DNA of 64,000 nucleotides from Asterochloris sp. CNOR1 (GCA_963969365.1 OZ017755.1:930001-994000); one strand, 5' to 3'. Counted from the first letter of the stretch, positions 10,725-25,700 are shown. Numbers and translations: made by a program. The notes: generated by a model not told the origin, from the letters alone.

Positions 10725-13700
10725 CTAGGGGGCCTCCCAGTCTGAATCCCAGCTGGCCGTGTCTGAATTGGACTCTTCGCCGAAAAACGGGCAGGCTGCC
10801 TTGCGGCCCGGCCTCGCTGATGGGCCCGTGCTGCTAGAGGGGCCTGCTTCAGCATTGTTGGCGTCATAACGGTCCCTTCTGTTGCCAGCAGCACCACGAT
10901 GTGGGGGGCCGGTGCTCCTGCATGCGCCCTGTGCTGCAGCTGCAGCTGATGGCTCAGGGGTCGGGGAAGGTGATGTGGAGGCTGCAGCCTGGGCAGCACT
11001 GGCTGCCTCCTGGGCTATGGGGCCGACAGTGTCCCAGAATGGCTTCTTGAACAGTACATCAAGCTCCTGCAAGGCACAACGGCAGGGTGCATGGATCAGC
11101 CAGCACTGAGGTGAATCGTGGCGCACACAGCTGGAGGGAACTGCAGCTGGCAGACTATCTAACACAGCTCTTGGTCAAGGCAGCACGAGCTGCAGCCGTC
11201 AGAAAGCGCTGCTGAAAGTCTGCAACTCCAGAACATGGTGCGCTGCATTCAGCAGACTGCCAGCCCCAGCCTTTGAGACATGCGATATGCCCCACAGCTC
11301 CCACCTGCATCTTCAGGTTCTGCCGATCTGATCTGATGGCACCAGCCATGTCGGATGTCTTCATCTGCAGGCAGCACACAGCTGAAGAGGGTGCACAGAC
11401 CATAAATGCTGCTGCTGCAGATCCCAGCAAAAGCTACCTGTCACAGTGTGGCAGATCGTACAAGTGCAGCCTGCAGCTGATTGATCAGTCGGACATGTTT
11501 CAAGGTACTTGACAGATGGTAGGGCACAGAATGGCAGCCCTAAAGGCAGGTGTGACCGCCTGTCTCCACGCACAGTGAGCCCGAGATGTCTCCAGCAAGC
11601 ACCAAGCAGCAGGCCATGCTACGGCGCACCTGGGAACGCCTATGTGTGTGGACCAGTTCATCTGTGATGCTGGCCCCGCCAGCCTGCCGCGCCCGCACGA
11701 CCTCAATGATCCGCTCCTCCACAGTGTTGGCCACAAAGAACTTGCCCACAGTCACCTCCCGCTTTTGGCCCATGCGCCAGCTGCGCCCAATGGCCTGCAG
11801 GGCACACATTGCAGCTGATCAGCTTGCATCCCTGGGCCCATCTCCAGGTATACAACTTCGAGCCAGGTAAGGGACTTCTCCACTTGCTTCACACTTGTAC
11901 ATGTTCTAATACCTGGCATATCAGTAGCCTCACGAGCTGGGCAGCTGCAGTGCTGAGCAAACCCCTCACAGAGCAGCACACACAGGTTGGTGCAGGTCAT
12001 AAGCCTATGTGCTGACGTCCTGACAAGATGACTTATGTGTTAGAACAACAAAGGACTGCCTGCTAGGTTGCAGCTGCAGGTACCGCCTCCTGCGCAGCAG
12101 ATCCTGCAGGTTTGCAGGAAGACCCATGCTGGAGTGCACAAGGGGGAAGGCCTGCGCCAAGCAGCCCCCTTTGCCTGCAAGCACTCGCACCTGCTCCTCC
12201 AGTGCAGGGTTGATGCAGGGCTCCAGTAGGAACACATGGCTGGCCGCTGTCAAGTTGATGCCTACACTGCCAGCTCGCATGCTCAGCAGGAACACCGTGG
12301 TGGGCGGGTCTTTCTGAAAGGCCTCAATTGCCTGCAATCAATCTGTACATGAGAGAAGTGTTCTGAGGGGTCCACATGCTGTAGCAGGCCCACAGGCAGC
12401 GCAAAGGGCTGGCTAGCTTGGGCAGCTGGTTCTGCATTGTGGTGTGATGGATCGCTAACAAGGGCTGAGATGGGAAGAACAGGCCAATTCAAAGAACAGA
12501 GAGGCCATCAGGCAGGCACGCCGGGCACAAGAAGGAGCAGCAGGGCAGAGGTTGGAAGCCCTCACCTTGGTGCGCTTGGAGAGGGTCATGCCTCCAGAGA
12601 TGGTCCTGAAGCCAAAGCCATGCTCCCCTAGCTTGACTTTCAACCAGTCAATGGTGCTGTTGAACTGGCTGAAGACAAGAGCCTTGGCAGTCGGGTCAGC
12701 AGCCCTCATGTCCTCCAGCTGCACGGCAGGCAAAGCATCAGGGAGGCAGTCTGATGAGCAGTGTGAACACCTTCCATCAGGAGTGGCTTTAATGCAGGCA
12801 CTTAATGAGCAAGACGATTCTGACAGGGCCAGCAATAGATGCTCTCAAACAGCAGCAGAATGCCTCGTGGTAGTCCTGAGCATCCCAGTAGCAGCTTGGA
12901 GCAGAGGGGCTCTGCCAGTTGCTGATCACATGCTGGAGCAGGGCTGTGAGCTTGAACAGGCCAGACCCAGATTGGTCTGGCATAGTGACCAGTAGGTTTC
13001 GAAATGGTCCACAGCCAACATCCTGCTGCAGGCTGTAAGTCACCAAGAAAGCGCCACTCACCTGCTGCAGCAGGGCTGTGAGCTTGGACTCAGACTTGCC
13101 CAGCTGCTGCTCAACCTCCTGAATAACCTGATCCTCCTCCTCACTCCGCTGCCCAAACTACAAAGCAATCGAGCTTAGGAAGGCGATGCTGGGACAAAAG
13201 CCCCAACACAAAGCTCGAACACAGCAATGAAACAGCCCTTGAGCTGAGGCGACTGCACAGGGGACGCTGCTTGTGTAGTGTGCTGCAAGCTTGTAGCCAC
13301 AGAAGCTGCGCGGTGCTCAGGACGGTCAAGCTCAAAGAACGGCAACTGCAACTGCCCTCACCCGCAGACCCAGCACCATCTGCGCCAGGGTGATGCTGCG
13401 TCTGCACATGGGGCATGTGGAATGCCCACTGTTGCACCAGGACACAATGCACTCCCTGCAGGCAACCAGCAGAAGCTGTCACATAGGCTGTGGACAGGGA
13501 TAGCTGCACAGCCTGTCAGGGGGCGCACAGCAAGCCCTCAGGCCAGCCGCAGCATATAGCAAGCAGACACGCAGTCAACATGCAGCACAGCACACTTATG
13601 CCAGCAGCATCAAAGATGCAGCAGTGAGCAGACGAGTTGAGGGCCAGCAGTCCTCACTTGCAGAACCAGTGCTGGCAGGGTGTGCGGCAAGGTCTCTCAA

Positions 13701-16700
13701 AACCCTCATGGCAGATGGTGCACTCTGGCTGGTCCTCCGGCGCCACAGCAGTAGGATCTGGCTGGAGCGCGACGCCATCTGTGCAGCTGGCCTGTGGCCG
13801 ACCCTGAATGCTGGGTGGAAGTCCGCGAGTCTCAGGGACCTGCAATGCAGCACAAGCAGTCAGGCCTGCATCTGATACTGGATTAAACCGCTCGACATCA
13901 TGCCAAGCGTCTGAATGCTGGGCGGCAGTCCTTGCGCCTCAGGGATTGGCAGTGATAAGGAAGACAGAAGCAGCAGGATCTGCAAGAATGCACGCTTCCT
14001 GCATACATGAACAGGGCAGCGTGTGGCTGTGGCAGTCATTGAACGCCTGTGCCGCAAGCTGGATCTTGCGAGTATTAAGCCCTCAACAGCCTGCAATGAT
14101 CACAGCAGAGCCGCAAGGATGAGCAGGTGAGCCTCAGCCTTTGCCCTGGGCAAGGGCAAGGGTTTGGGCAAAGCTCGCGTGGCTGCGCACATTCCCGGCG
14201 CCGGCCCTGACATGCGATGTGTGCTGCACTGAGGTTGCCGCCGCACAAAGGGCTCACCGTCATGTCTCTCTGGGAGAGGGATCCGCCGCTACAGGTCCGC
14301 CTCAGGGGCATCAGCAGGCTGGTGATCTGCAGGAGGCGCTTGCTGACATAGGCCGGGCCTGCGCTCCGGTAGGACTGGTACTTGTCATTGGCAATGTTAT
14401 AGATCCGCATGTACAGCTCCTGCTCAGCTGGAGTGAATTGAACTGCAGGAACTGGGAATGAACAAGGTCCCCCAGGGACAGCACAAACGGCAGCGAAGTG
14501 AAAGACACTAGCTCAGACTCGTTATGAGGCTGCCTGCAGCACAATGACCCAGAGTGACACAATTGCAGCAATATGAGGTGCGCATGAACAACTGTGCTCA
14601 GCTGGAGTCAATTCAGCTGCAGGGGTAGGAAACATGTAAGCAGGCCAGCACTTTGGATGTGGCAGAGTGCTCCTGCTCAGCTCATCCGCAGAGGCAGGGG
14701 CATCCATGACTGGACAGCGCAAACGGTAGCAGCATGAGAAACTCTGTTCAGCTGGGAAGAGAGTGCCTGCAGCACAAAGACCTGACCACACATGGGTACC
14801 CTACGCATGATTGTGCATGTGCAGCCCCTGGTCAGTACACATGGAGAGCAAGTGCTTTGCCTACATGCAGGTCCTTCAGACATGTCACTTGTCCATGGCT
14901 GTTTGGCCTACCTCCAATGAGCTTCTCATGTTTGGGGGGCAGGGACAGCACCTCCTCTCCGCCAAGCACCTGAACATGGAAGCCCCAGCTCATTACAGAA
15001 GCTGCGCGCAGGGGGGCAGGCTGGCAGCCCCATGGGTTGAGGCGACTCAGTTTCCTGTCACAGCTACCAGGAGTAACCCCCGTGCACAGAGGGCCAAACT
15101 GCCGGTCCAGCAGCTTGTGACCTTCAGGGGCAGATTCACAGAAGACCACACCTACAAGTCCGGATCTAGCAGGCAGACTCCTCACCTGCAGCTTGGTGTG
15201 GCGGATCATGGTCTTGGACAGCATGTACAGCAGGGGCACTGCCGAAGACCTGTTGTACATGCTGCCGGTGAAGGCGGTTTTTACATGGGCCAGGAAGAAG
15301 TTGTTGATGCTGAAGGGGGACATGCGGAGCACTGCAAACTGCCCCAGCAGATCTGTGATGTCGTTGCCAACAGGGGTGCCGCTGCAGCACCACCTGCATG
15401 CAAGGAAGGCACAGTTACAGGCGGCAGACTGTGAATTGAAGCACACTGGACGCAGGAAGATGGGCATATCATCAGCTGCAGGGGTCCAGGAAGCTTGCAG
15501 CAGGGCAGGGAAGGTGGTGCTGAAATGAGACATCTGCACAACAGGAGGCCGTAATCACAGCAGAGGTCTGGCTCAGATGCACATTCATAAGGGATGTTGT
15601 TGCTCGCAGCTCAGCCCCACATTGCAGGTGCAGGTGGCAGGCAGGGGGTTGCCACAATGGCGAGGCGCAGTGCCTACACATGGGCTGCTGTTGAGCAGAG
15701 CAAGGCACCGCAGTGACTTTGGAGCCTGCACATCAGCCCGTGACTGAACGCACAACAGCACTGCAGGGATTGCACCAAGTCTACCCACCTCCTGTCAGCC
15801 TCAATTGCCATGCATGCCCTGCCTTGCACGGTGTTCATGCTCTTGGCACTGTGGCTCTCATCCAGTATGACCCTGCACGCCAGGGGCTGTCTCAAGTCAG
15901 CAGCTGAGGTGTGCAGGACTGCACCTCCCTCAGGGTGCGCCAATGCACATGCATTGCTGCTGCAATATCGCCTAGACATCTGTGCAACTTGAGAGCTGTT
16001 GCAGGACCTGGCTGTGAAGCAGGCTAGCCACAACACCTGCCCGGACAGCACAATTGCTGACCTGTGTGGACGTGCCAAGTGCAGACTGAGCCATACGTGA
16101 TTGCATTCATGCAGAGCTAAGCTTCTGAACATGCAGCAGCAAGTCAGGGCGCAGCGGACCTATGCCACTTGATCTTGCCAATGGGAGGAAACCTGTTCAC
16201 CGCAACACCAGACTTCTTTTCTTTGTTGAAGTCACTGGTCAGAATCTGGTAAGTCGTGACCTGCGCAGACAAATTCAAGGACATCTTAGAGCATGACTAG
16301 CTGCTGCTCCAACACACAGCAGCTGACAGAGCTGACAGAGGCCTTAGCCCTCAAGAAAACAACAGGGGACTGCTGAGTTCCCGAGCAAGGGGGTGCTGCC
16401 AGCCATGCTGTTACAGCGTGAACCAGGTGTGGCTGCCCTGTTGGCAGCCACACACACATTTTTAGACATTCAGGCTGTGCGCTGCTGTGCTCAGAAGCAG
16501 AAGCTGCAAGCATGCCCTCATGGCAGGCAGGCACGCGGGAGGCGTGCAGATGTTGCGCTGCTTACCACGACATCATAGTTGGCAGCCATCTTATGGACAT
16601 CGCGAACACGATTAGGGCCATGGTACTGGCAGATGCGCCTTTTGGTGGTGCCTGCCAGCTTGCTGCTGGCCTCATCGATCCACTGCCCCACCAGGGACAC

Positions 16701-19700
16701 ACAGCAGATGACGAGGGTGGCCCTGAAGGCAGCAAATCATGCTGTTCTGCGTGACGCCCCACAAGCAAGACAAAGCAGATGTCATGGTGATCCCGCAGGC
16801 AGACTCTGCAGCTGATCAGCTCGCTGCCAAAGCAGGCAGTCACAGCAGATGCCAAGGCTGCATGAAGGCAGTGTGACATGCTGCTCAGTCAGGGCCTTCA
16901 GAGGGACATGCAGCACACCAACAGGGGACTTCCAGGCAGCAGGCAGAGGGAGCTGCCAACTTTCAAGCACCCCATGGGGAAGATAAGGGAAGACAGCCAG
17001 AATGCAAAGGGGCACCTACAGGCAGTGAGCATTGGTGCACTCAGCACAGCCACTGAGCTGCCATCTGGAGGGCTGGGAGCCATATGCATTGCCATGCGAA
17101 CTGCCTTGGCAGGGGACAGGCTCACCTCGAGAGGATTAGACCATCGCACGTTGTGGAGGTCGGGTCTGTCAAAACAGGTGCAGGGTTGCTCAAGATGAGC
17201 GCGAGCACCTCCACCGTCTTGCCCAGACCCATCTGCAGGCAGCAGTGGGATGGTGTGGCTCCGCTCGGTGAAGACCTGCATGTGTGTGGGCACTTGACCA
17301 AGACCCAGCTGCAGGCAGCAAAGGACAGGGTGGTGTCCAGTCGCTGCAACAGTATGCATGCGGAGCTGGTATGTACTGAGCTGCACATGTGGGGCACTTG
17401 ACCCAGAGTGTCAACAGCCGCAAGCACCAATGGGGCTGCTGTTTGGCTGGCTGCTGCAGATCATGACTGCAAACCCATCTGCCCCTTGGGGACACTGCCA
17501 GCAATCTTGGCGAATCACGCATGCTGGGCTACTCCTGGCTGAGCTGCTTAGTTATTGTAGCCTGGTGTGAAAATCCCAGAAAGCAGCTCCACTGGAGCCA
17601 CCCCGCGGTGCAGGCACAGCCAGCACCATGAGCAGGGCTGCTGAGGTGCCCAACCTCCACATTGCCCTGCTGAAGCCAGGAAGCCACTTCAGGGTTGCAC
17701 TGGGAGCTTCAGTGTTAAGGACACAGGGCGGCTTCTGTTGCCAGTCTTAGCCATGAGCAGAACACACCTCCTCTGCAAGGAACCCTCCCCAGGGCAGCGC
17801 TGGGACGTCCAGTGCCATCTGCCTCAGCACCGGGCTGTACCAGAAGGACAGCCCTGCAGTGTTGGTCAGCTTCTGCCACAGATGGCGCCGAAAACCACCC
17901 TCGCCCTCCTCAGCATCCAGCATGAAGTGCAAGCTCTGCCGCTGGTACGGCCTCAGCTGCACGGTCAAGCCCTGCAGGTGCACTGGCACCATCGTCAGTC
18001 CACCATGCATGCAGCAAGTGTTCAGGCCTCTGCTGGCTAGTTGAGCCCTGCACATCCAATCACAGTGTGTCTGTCAAGCAATGGTCCGCGGTCAGCATGG
18101 CCTGCAGACCCTGTTGCAGGCATGTGTCAGCTGCTATACCAGACGATTTGCTTGCCATGGGTGGAGCATGAGGCAGTGTCTCCCTGATTGATGACGCCCC
18201 ACACGCCTGACAAAGTGACACACTGCATGTCTTTGCGCTGCAGCTGTATAAATTCCCAAGGGTCAGCTCAGAGAATGCTGGGCACTGCTGCTGGACAGGC
18301 AGGTCGCAGGCTGCAGGCGACACACAGCCCACCTCAGGCTGGGAAGCCTCAGACCTCTCCTTGCATTCCAGCATCTTCATCATGCCCACCAGGTTGCGGT
18401 CCTCCACCTTGTCCTTCCTCTCCCAGAGCCTGTAGTGTTCCTGCAGAAGGGCAACACAGAACTGGAGCATTGAAATTCCCCTGCACAGCACAATATGGAC
18501 CTTGATGACCTCCAGACACCACGCGAGGGCCCTGCATGAAGCTCTCCCAATCAGTTGGGGCCAATGTGCTTGTTACAATGACTGCAAGGAGGGGAGCTGA
18601 GTTCACTGCTGTCTGACAGAGAGAGAAGAGAGAGATGCAACTAGTCACTGCACAGGGGCAGCTCTGTGAGGCAAAAGAGATGCTCTCCCTTCATCTGAGC
18701 ACCATACAGGCTCATGAGCAAGTGGTTTGCAATGATCCCAACCTTACCGTCATCTCCTTGAAGCCTGCAGTGCCCTCACATAGGAACATGAGGGTGTCGT
18801 GCAGGGCAAAGAAGGGTCCATCATAGAGTCCGTGATAGCGCGACTTCTTGATACTGGGCCACTCTGAGGGATCTGAGAATACTGCTCGGTAACAGAGGCC
18901 ATCCTGCACGTGCTTCCACGCATACACCTGCACATTAGGGGAGCGCAGTATGTGTCTGGCCAGTCGGCAACACTGCACAGGTGCAGAGGCTGTTTTGGAG
19001 GTGCTGGCATACACATGCCTGCACCTCATGACAGCTGGAAATGCAGCGCCAAGTCCTGCGGGAGCATGCGGCAGCCTATGCCATGGAAAGACCAGCACAA
19101 CATGGTGGCTGATTCAAATGCACATCCGGCAGCTGATGCCAAGGAACCAGGCTTGGACCACGCTGTGCAGGGAGCCTAAAACGCAGGCACTGTTGCCTGA
19201 CGTTCGTGAATGGATCTGGCCAAGTGCTGCCAGCATCATGCAGGGAACAAGCAGTGGGGCCAGCAGGGTCAGACAACAGCACAGCGTGCATGCTGCCACT
19301 CTATGACGTAGCTGGTGCAGGACTGGGGAAAACAAAGCAGATTGGCCTGGCCTGAGCACAGAGGTGGAGGCCAGTCTTGGCTTGCGGCAGCAGCTCTCAG
19401 CCAGTTCAGTGCCTCAGATCACTGAAAGCCCCATGCCAAATCATGTTGCCCTTTCGCTCATATGGCTATGCAGGCAGGCTCCATGCCAAAGCACACCTGA
19501 GGCAACAACACAGAAGCAGCCTATCCAAAAACAACAGCTGACAGTGAAACACCAGGGTGCTGCTATGCTTGCTGTCTGCTGCCCTAGCAAGCCCAATGCT
19601 GAGGCGGCACAACAAGGGTGCAGCGGCTCAAGCAAAACACCCCAACCTGGATGACAAGGGTGCCCCTTCGCTCGCTGCCAGCCGCGCTGGCAGGCTCAAT

Positions 19701-22700
19701 GCCGAGGCGCAGCTTGATCATTGGCTTCTCAGCTCCAGCGCTGGACCCAGCCTTCAAGGACGCCCTGGCTGCAAGTCGTAGCTCATCCATGATGCTGACA
19801 GGGCGCCGCTGCTGCTGAGACTTAGCAAGATCGTATGCTGCTCTGTCCTCAAGAGCCTTCTGGGACTCTGCACACCACACAGCCGCACATCCATGAAAGC
19901 CATCTCTGTGAGAAGCACTGCTGCTGGGACTTGACTATGCCGCCCCCGCATGGACAGGGTCTCATAGAAAGGAGGCAGTGCATTCCCTGCAGCTCATGAT
20001 GCTTATGATGTTATAGCGAGCTCACAAACATGGGGTGCAAGTGTCACACTACCTAGGCACCAGACCGAATGGTATCTGGAAGCTGTATGCGGCTGAACTT
20101 GGAGAGGTAAGGGCAATCTTAGCAATTTGCTTTGGCCTGTAACAAAGGAGGCTCTTTCGGCCACTTCTTCTGGTATACACTACACTGCAGCTTTGAGCTT
20201 GGCCCCTGACAGGTGGCTTCATCATGACGAAGGGCCAGCAGGGCAGGCTGGTTCACCTGTCACCACTTGGTGCAACAATGTGGGGTGTAGCCTGGGCCCC
20301 AAGCTTGACACAGGGACCTTCTAGAAGACAGTCAGTGCAAGCTTGCTGCCTCACCTGCCACCAGTTCAGCCGCAACGCTGGACGGCTCTGGCTTTGTACA
20401 CACACAGGGTTTCACCTCACAGAGCAACCCCCTTGACACACCTGTACACGCGAGCTGCCTCGCTTGCCACCAGCTTAGGCACCATGCTGGGTGCAGCTCC
20501 AAGCTTGCCCAGCTTTCCAGCTCAAAAGGTCACCCTTGTGACACAGCATACAACAAATGGGCTCACCTGCCACCAACTCTGGCATCATGCTGGGATGCAG
20601 CTGTGCATGTACTGAGTTTCTGAAGTAATGAGCTATCACACTGACATAGCTGGTGCAGGCAGGCTGCGTCGCCTGCCATCAGCTCATGCACCATGCCGTG
20701 TACTGCTCCAAGCTTGGCCAACTCTCCAGCTCACAGGTTCCTCCCCTTGACACAACCGGCAGGAACTAGGCTCACGTGTCACCAGCTCCGGCACCACGCT
20801 GGGGTGCAGCTCTGGGGTGGCCCACTTGCTCAGATCATAGCGCTCCAGCTGATCAGCACGGTCCCACTGTGCCACCATGAACAGTATCTCATCTTTGACA
20901 CACCAGATGGTGTCTTGCACGTAGCTGGCGCCCATGAAGCCGGGATTGAGCGACTGAGACCGGGCCTGCAGGGCACAGCCAGCTGCTGTCAGCACGACGC
21001 TGACAGCATACAAGCTGGCATGATGGTGCAAGCACCTGGCAGCCAATCTGAAAAATCTAGGGAGCAGCTGCTGAGCAGCAGGCGAGTTACTCTGCATGGC
21101 AATGATGCGGGGCGCCTGCAAGCCATATACAATGACCTGAGGGGCAGCTGCCAGGCCATAGGATGTTGAGCAAGATCTTCTGCACATGCACCAGGCACTA
21201 GCATTCTACCCTCTGTACGTGTGTGCTAAGCAACAGCTCTGTACCTCCTGCACAGTGATGAAGCGCTCCTGCTGCCGCAGCTCTGTGCCCTGAAGGCTGC
21301 GGCCATGTATGCTGATCCTTCCAAGCTGGAAAGAGGAAGGCTCTGCTGCCTGTGACTCCTTCTTCAGCAGAGGTCTGATGGCCTCCAAGTAGAGCCGCTT
21401 CACCTCTGCGAACAGCGGCTAAGCTCAGTGAGACGCAGGACATGCAGGCACAGCAAGCCTGCTTGAAGCCTTGATGGGCCCCAGGTAGACTCGCTTCACC
21501 TTTGCAAAAAGCGGCAGCTCTTGATATGCATGCTTTGATCAAACATCGCATGCCGTACTGCCCAAAAATAAGCTGAAAAGCTTCACTAAGCCCCTTTGCT
21601 CCACTGAGCCATTTCACTGCTGTAACGGCGGAGCCTAATGCGAGGCGGACATTGCAATCATGACAGGATAGGCAGTGCAGGCAGCAACCTTGGCTGTAGG
21701 CCTCTTGCAGCTGCAGTGGGAGCTTTTGATCCCACAGCCTTAACCCTGCTCAGCAGTGAGATGATCTCCGAACCTCCGAAAAACACAAGCTGCTGCTTGG
21801 GCTGCCTTACTGGGCCCATTGGGACACTCATGCTGCATGTTTGAGCACGATGGCAGGGGTGCGAACCTTGGTTGGCCCCAACACCTCCATCTGCCAAGGC
21901 GTTGTCCCGCAGCGGCACCACCACTGGCCAGCCGACCCTGGCAGGCAAGTTGTGCTCGTACCACGACGCAGCAGAGGCAGCCTTCCTCTGCAGCAGGGAC
22001 AATGGATGGAGTGCAGGGCATGGCCTGAGCTGTGCACAGATGCTGGATGTCAGCTGGAGCAGCTCAGCAGCAAACCTGAGTTGACTCCACATAGTATCGC
22101 AGTGGTCCAGCAGCATGCACCTGCTGCATTACACTTAGCTTTGCGGCAAGGTCTGCGCAGTACACAAACTAAGCATGCCAAGCATGGTGCACAGCCCCTG
22201 CATAACAAGTTGGGAAGGCAGCATCACGCCACACCCACCTCTGACCAGATGACAGCACAGATCGGCCTGGATGAAGGGTGCTGGATCGCTGGCACAGTGA
22301 AGGCCATGTAGCGCATGGTGTCAGTGACCCTCCATCCTTCCCCAGGTACGTCAGTGTCAGCAGGCACGCTGTAGCAGCAGGCCGTGACATATGTGATGAG
22401 GCAGCATCTGACAGCAGGCCAAAGGACCCGCCAAGAGCAGTGCAACATGACAACCTTTGAGACAATGATGGCGCATGCAGGCCCAAGCGTCTAGCACATA
22501 AGGCAAGGCTGTTTCTGAGAGCCTGCAGCCCTAGACAGCAGCCTGCAGTTCCTCGCTTGGATGCCTTTGGAAAGCCAGCATGCATGGGGCAAAAAATGCA
22601 CCGGCCTGGTGTGCGCGCTCTCTGCAGCTCCTTACACTGGTAGGCCGTGGTTATTGCAGAAGGGGATCAGTCGGATGTCCTCAGGCAGCTCCAGCAATGT

Positions 22701-25700
22701 GCGCAGCTTGCCGTACACATCCTTGATCTGGGCATCCCGAGACGCCTCAACTCCATAAACCTGGGGTGGAGCAGGGATGTCCCCCCTGACCACGGTGATC
22801 TACAGCAACAGGACGGGTTTTCCACATTAGCTGGCTGCATGGGATTGTGGCCATCACAGGCACAACGGGGTCTTGCTGAGCTAGGTCCGCATAAACCCCG
22901 ACAATCAACTGGAACAGGACAGAAGCAGGTGGTCAAGCCTCTCTACTGCTGGTTGCGCAAGAGGGCATGCTGGACAATACAGCCTTGAGTTGCCGCTGGC
23001 AATATTGCTGCACAGCACCAATGAGAAGTGCTGACGCTGTGCTGCCCCCTGCTGAGCGCAGCATACATAAGCCTGATCTCGGCGCAGCTGCCACATGGCA
23101 GGGGCAGGACGCTGCTGGCCACTTGTAAGAATAGCATGCGCCTGCCCCCAACGCTGCAGCAGCCGCAAGGGACTGGCTGCTGGCTGATATGAGGTGCAGA
23201 GGCATTAACACAGGCAGGAGCTGGGGCTGACCTGGCGCAGCCGCATGTCACTGGGCTCCTCCATGCCATCAGGCAGCGGCAGAGGGCACAGCTTCAGATG
23301 TGCAGGCCGCCATTTGCTGTTGGGGTGGCTCCACGAAGTCTCGCACAGGTTCTCAATGGACAGCTGGTCGCCATGGAGCTCCTCCATGGTGGTGCGTTCG
23401 GAGTCAAAGTACAGGCCGTTGGGCAGCAAGCGGCGACTCACGTTGTGGATGCTGCCTGCCGCCTTGACAGCCTGCAGATGAGAGTGAGCGTGTCTCATAA
23501 AGCAGCTGAGGCAGCATATCTCAGCTTGGATGGTGGGCCAGGCCTGCCGGCTGTATGGCCTTGTGGCAGGGTACAACAATTTGCATTGAAGTACAGGGCT
23601 TTGGGCAGTAGGCAATGCTCCAAGTTTGTGGATGCTGCTAGTTGCCTTGGTGGCCGCCTGCTCCCACTCTGCTGCCTGAACAAAGCACTAACAGGGAGGC
23701 AGCTTTGTCAGTCTGAGTGTCTGACACACACAATATGTCATGCAAACCCTGTGATGCACAGGCCGCGAGCACTGCCTCTGGTAAGTACCCTGGCAGCAGG
23801 ACTCAAACTTTACTAAGATGCTGTCAGTAAGCTCCAGAACCGGCCTGTTCATTTGGCTGACCCAGCTCCTTTTGGCCCCTGCACTGTCACCTAGCAGGGT
23901 GTGCAGCCCCCAGGCAGAAAGTGCTTGGGAACTGCAGTCAGTGTGCAGCGCTCCTGCAGGGTTGTGCGCAGGTCAGCAGGTGCTCACCTTGACTGACAGC
24001 CTGATGACGCCTATCTCCATCAGGCCTGGCACCCTGGCAGGGTCTGGCATCTCAGCCTCCCTCTTGTGCGGCTTGCCAGGGTCCACCAGGGCAGCCTTGG
24101 CCTTTTTGCCACTCTTGCCGGGCGTCTTCTCCTTGTCCTCATCACGTCCAAGCTCACGTTTGCGCTTGAGCTTGACAGGGGGCTGCAGCAGAGGGCAGGT
24201 TGAAGCTGTGGCCAGAAAGGACAAAGATCTTTGATTGGCACACGTTGAAAGAGCCGTAAGAGACAGACAGCATGTGAAACCTGCACAGGGAGGGTTGGGA
24301 CATGTTCAGCATACGCGGCGCCTGCAGCAACCCTCACACAGCAGCAGAGGGCATGATGGAACTGCTGCCGGAGGCGACAACAACCAGTGACATCAGAGTC
24401 AGGGTTGGGCTGAGCAGAGGGCAGGGAGCAGGGACACACGCAATTCAAAAGCAAAACAGCTGGCACAAGCCACTGTAGGCCGCAAACCTGTGCAAAGCCA
24501 TGCCGGCCCCACCTTCTTGAGAGGCTGACCTGAGCAGGGAGCTCAGCTGTGACTTCCTTCCCATGGATAGCGCTTGAAAGGGGGCTGCTGGCAAACCACC
24601 CTCCAAAAGAGCCCCCAAGCCACAGAGTCACGTGGGCTCACCTGAGGAGACTGCTGGGACATGGCCTCCTTTCCCTTCGCCTTGCCAGGGCTCGAGGAGA
24701 CTGGCGGCAATGAGACCCCAAGGAGCGAGCCGACGGCGCGCAGGGCAGCTGCTCCTCGGCTGCCCTCCGCTGCTGTGCTGCCAGACCGCGCCTGCTGCTC
24801 ACTGGCGGCCCGCTGACTGCCAGAGTGCTGCTGCTCACTGGCCACCGCCTGCTTTCTTTTTAGGCTGGACTTCAGGTTGACATAGAAGGGCGTGTCATAG
24901 GCATTGCAGTGGTCCAGCATCTTAGCGCCTGCAGGACAGAATTGAAGGTGCAAGCAAGCTCCAGCAGCAGGCAACCCTCCAGCTCCCCTTCAGGCATGGG
25001 CAGCTTAACTGAGTTTGGGTACAAGAGCAGGGTAGCCAGCAAGCAGATGCATTGATCAGTAGGCAGTCAGGTATCCATGCCCTGGAGGGTGCCTGTCAGC
25101 CCTGCGCTGCTGAGCGCAGCATCCAGGAGGTCTGCAAGACAGATCTTCTGCTGCTGCAGGCTCAAGGTAGAAGTGTGATTGCAGCCTCACCTGTGCCCCA
25201 CTCCTTGCACAGGCTTGCCTCAGCATCGCAAATGAAGCAGTAGCACTGCAGCACGCAAGAAAGGATTGGGCGCAGGCGTGTTTGCTGAGCATGCAGGGTG
25301 ACCCCTGAGCCAAAGCAGTGGAGGCTGCTTGTGGCTGCCATAGATGGGAGCTTGTAGCAGGCTGACCTTGGCGCAGTAGGCGGCATTCCCTGTGCCGCGG
25401 GTCCTGCTGAAGTTCCTGTGCACGCCACACTGGTTTCTCATGTGCGGCAGGTCGCGGTCCCAAGCCTGAAGCATGGCAGCAGCTCCTGTGCTGAGCATAT
25501 GGGGCCCAAGCCGACCATGTCATTGCTGGACAAGCCTGCTGGCAAGCAGTTGCCCAGACCTGAGGACTGCCTTGCTGCGGCCTAACAGGCGAGGCATGCG
25601 CCTGACGATACAGTATTGGAGTCCTGACGGGTCACGGCGCAGAGGTGGGCCTGGCCTGGCCACCAGGCGTGCTGTTGTGCAAGAGTTGTTGCGCACCTGA

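Noticed and set aside
14030-14100. Possible extra helicase exon (minus strand) after gatcattgcag
   Set aside because: Only one frame is open, it does not resemble the SNF2 linker, and the exons on either side (14258 and 13839) already join in phase.
20244-20815. Regularly spaced repeats suggesting a CRISPR array
   Set aside because: Copies are highly degenerate, the 'spacers' are also related to one another, and the last unit is the end of a helicase exon in a eukaryotic gene. There are no cas genes.
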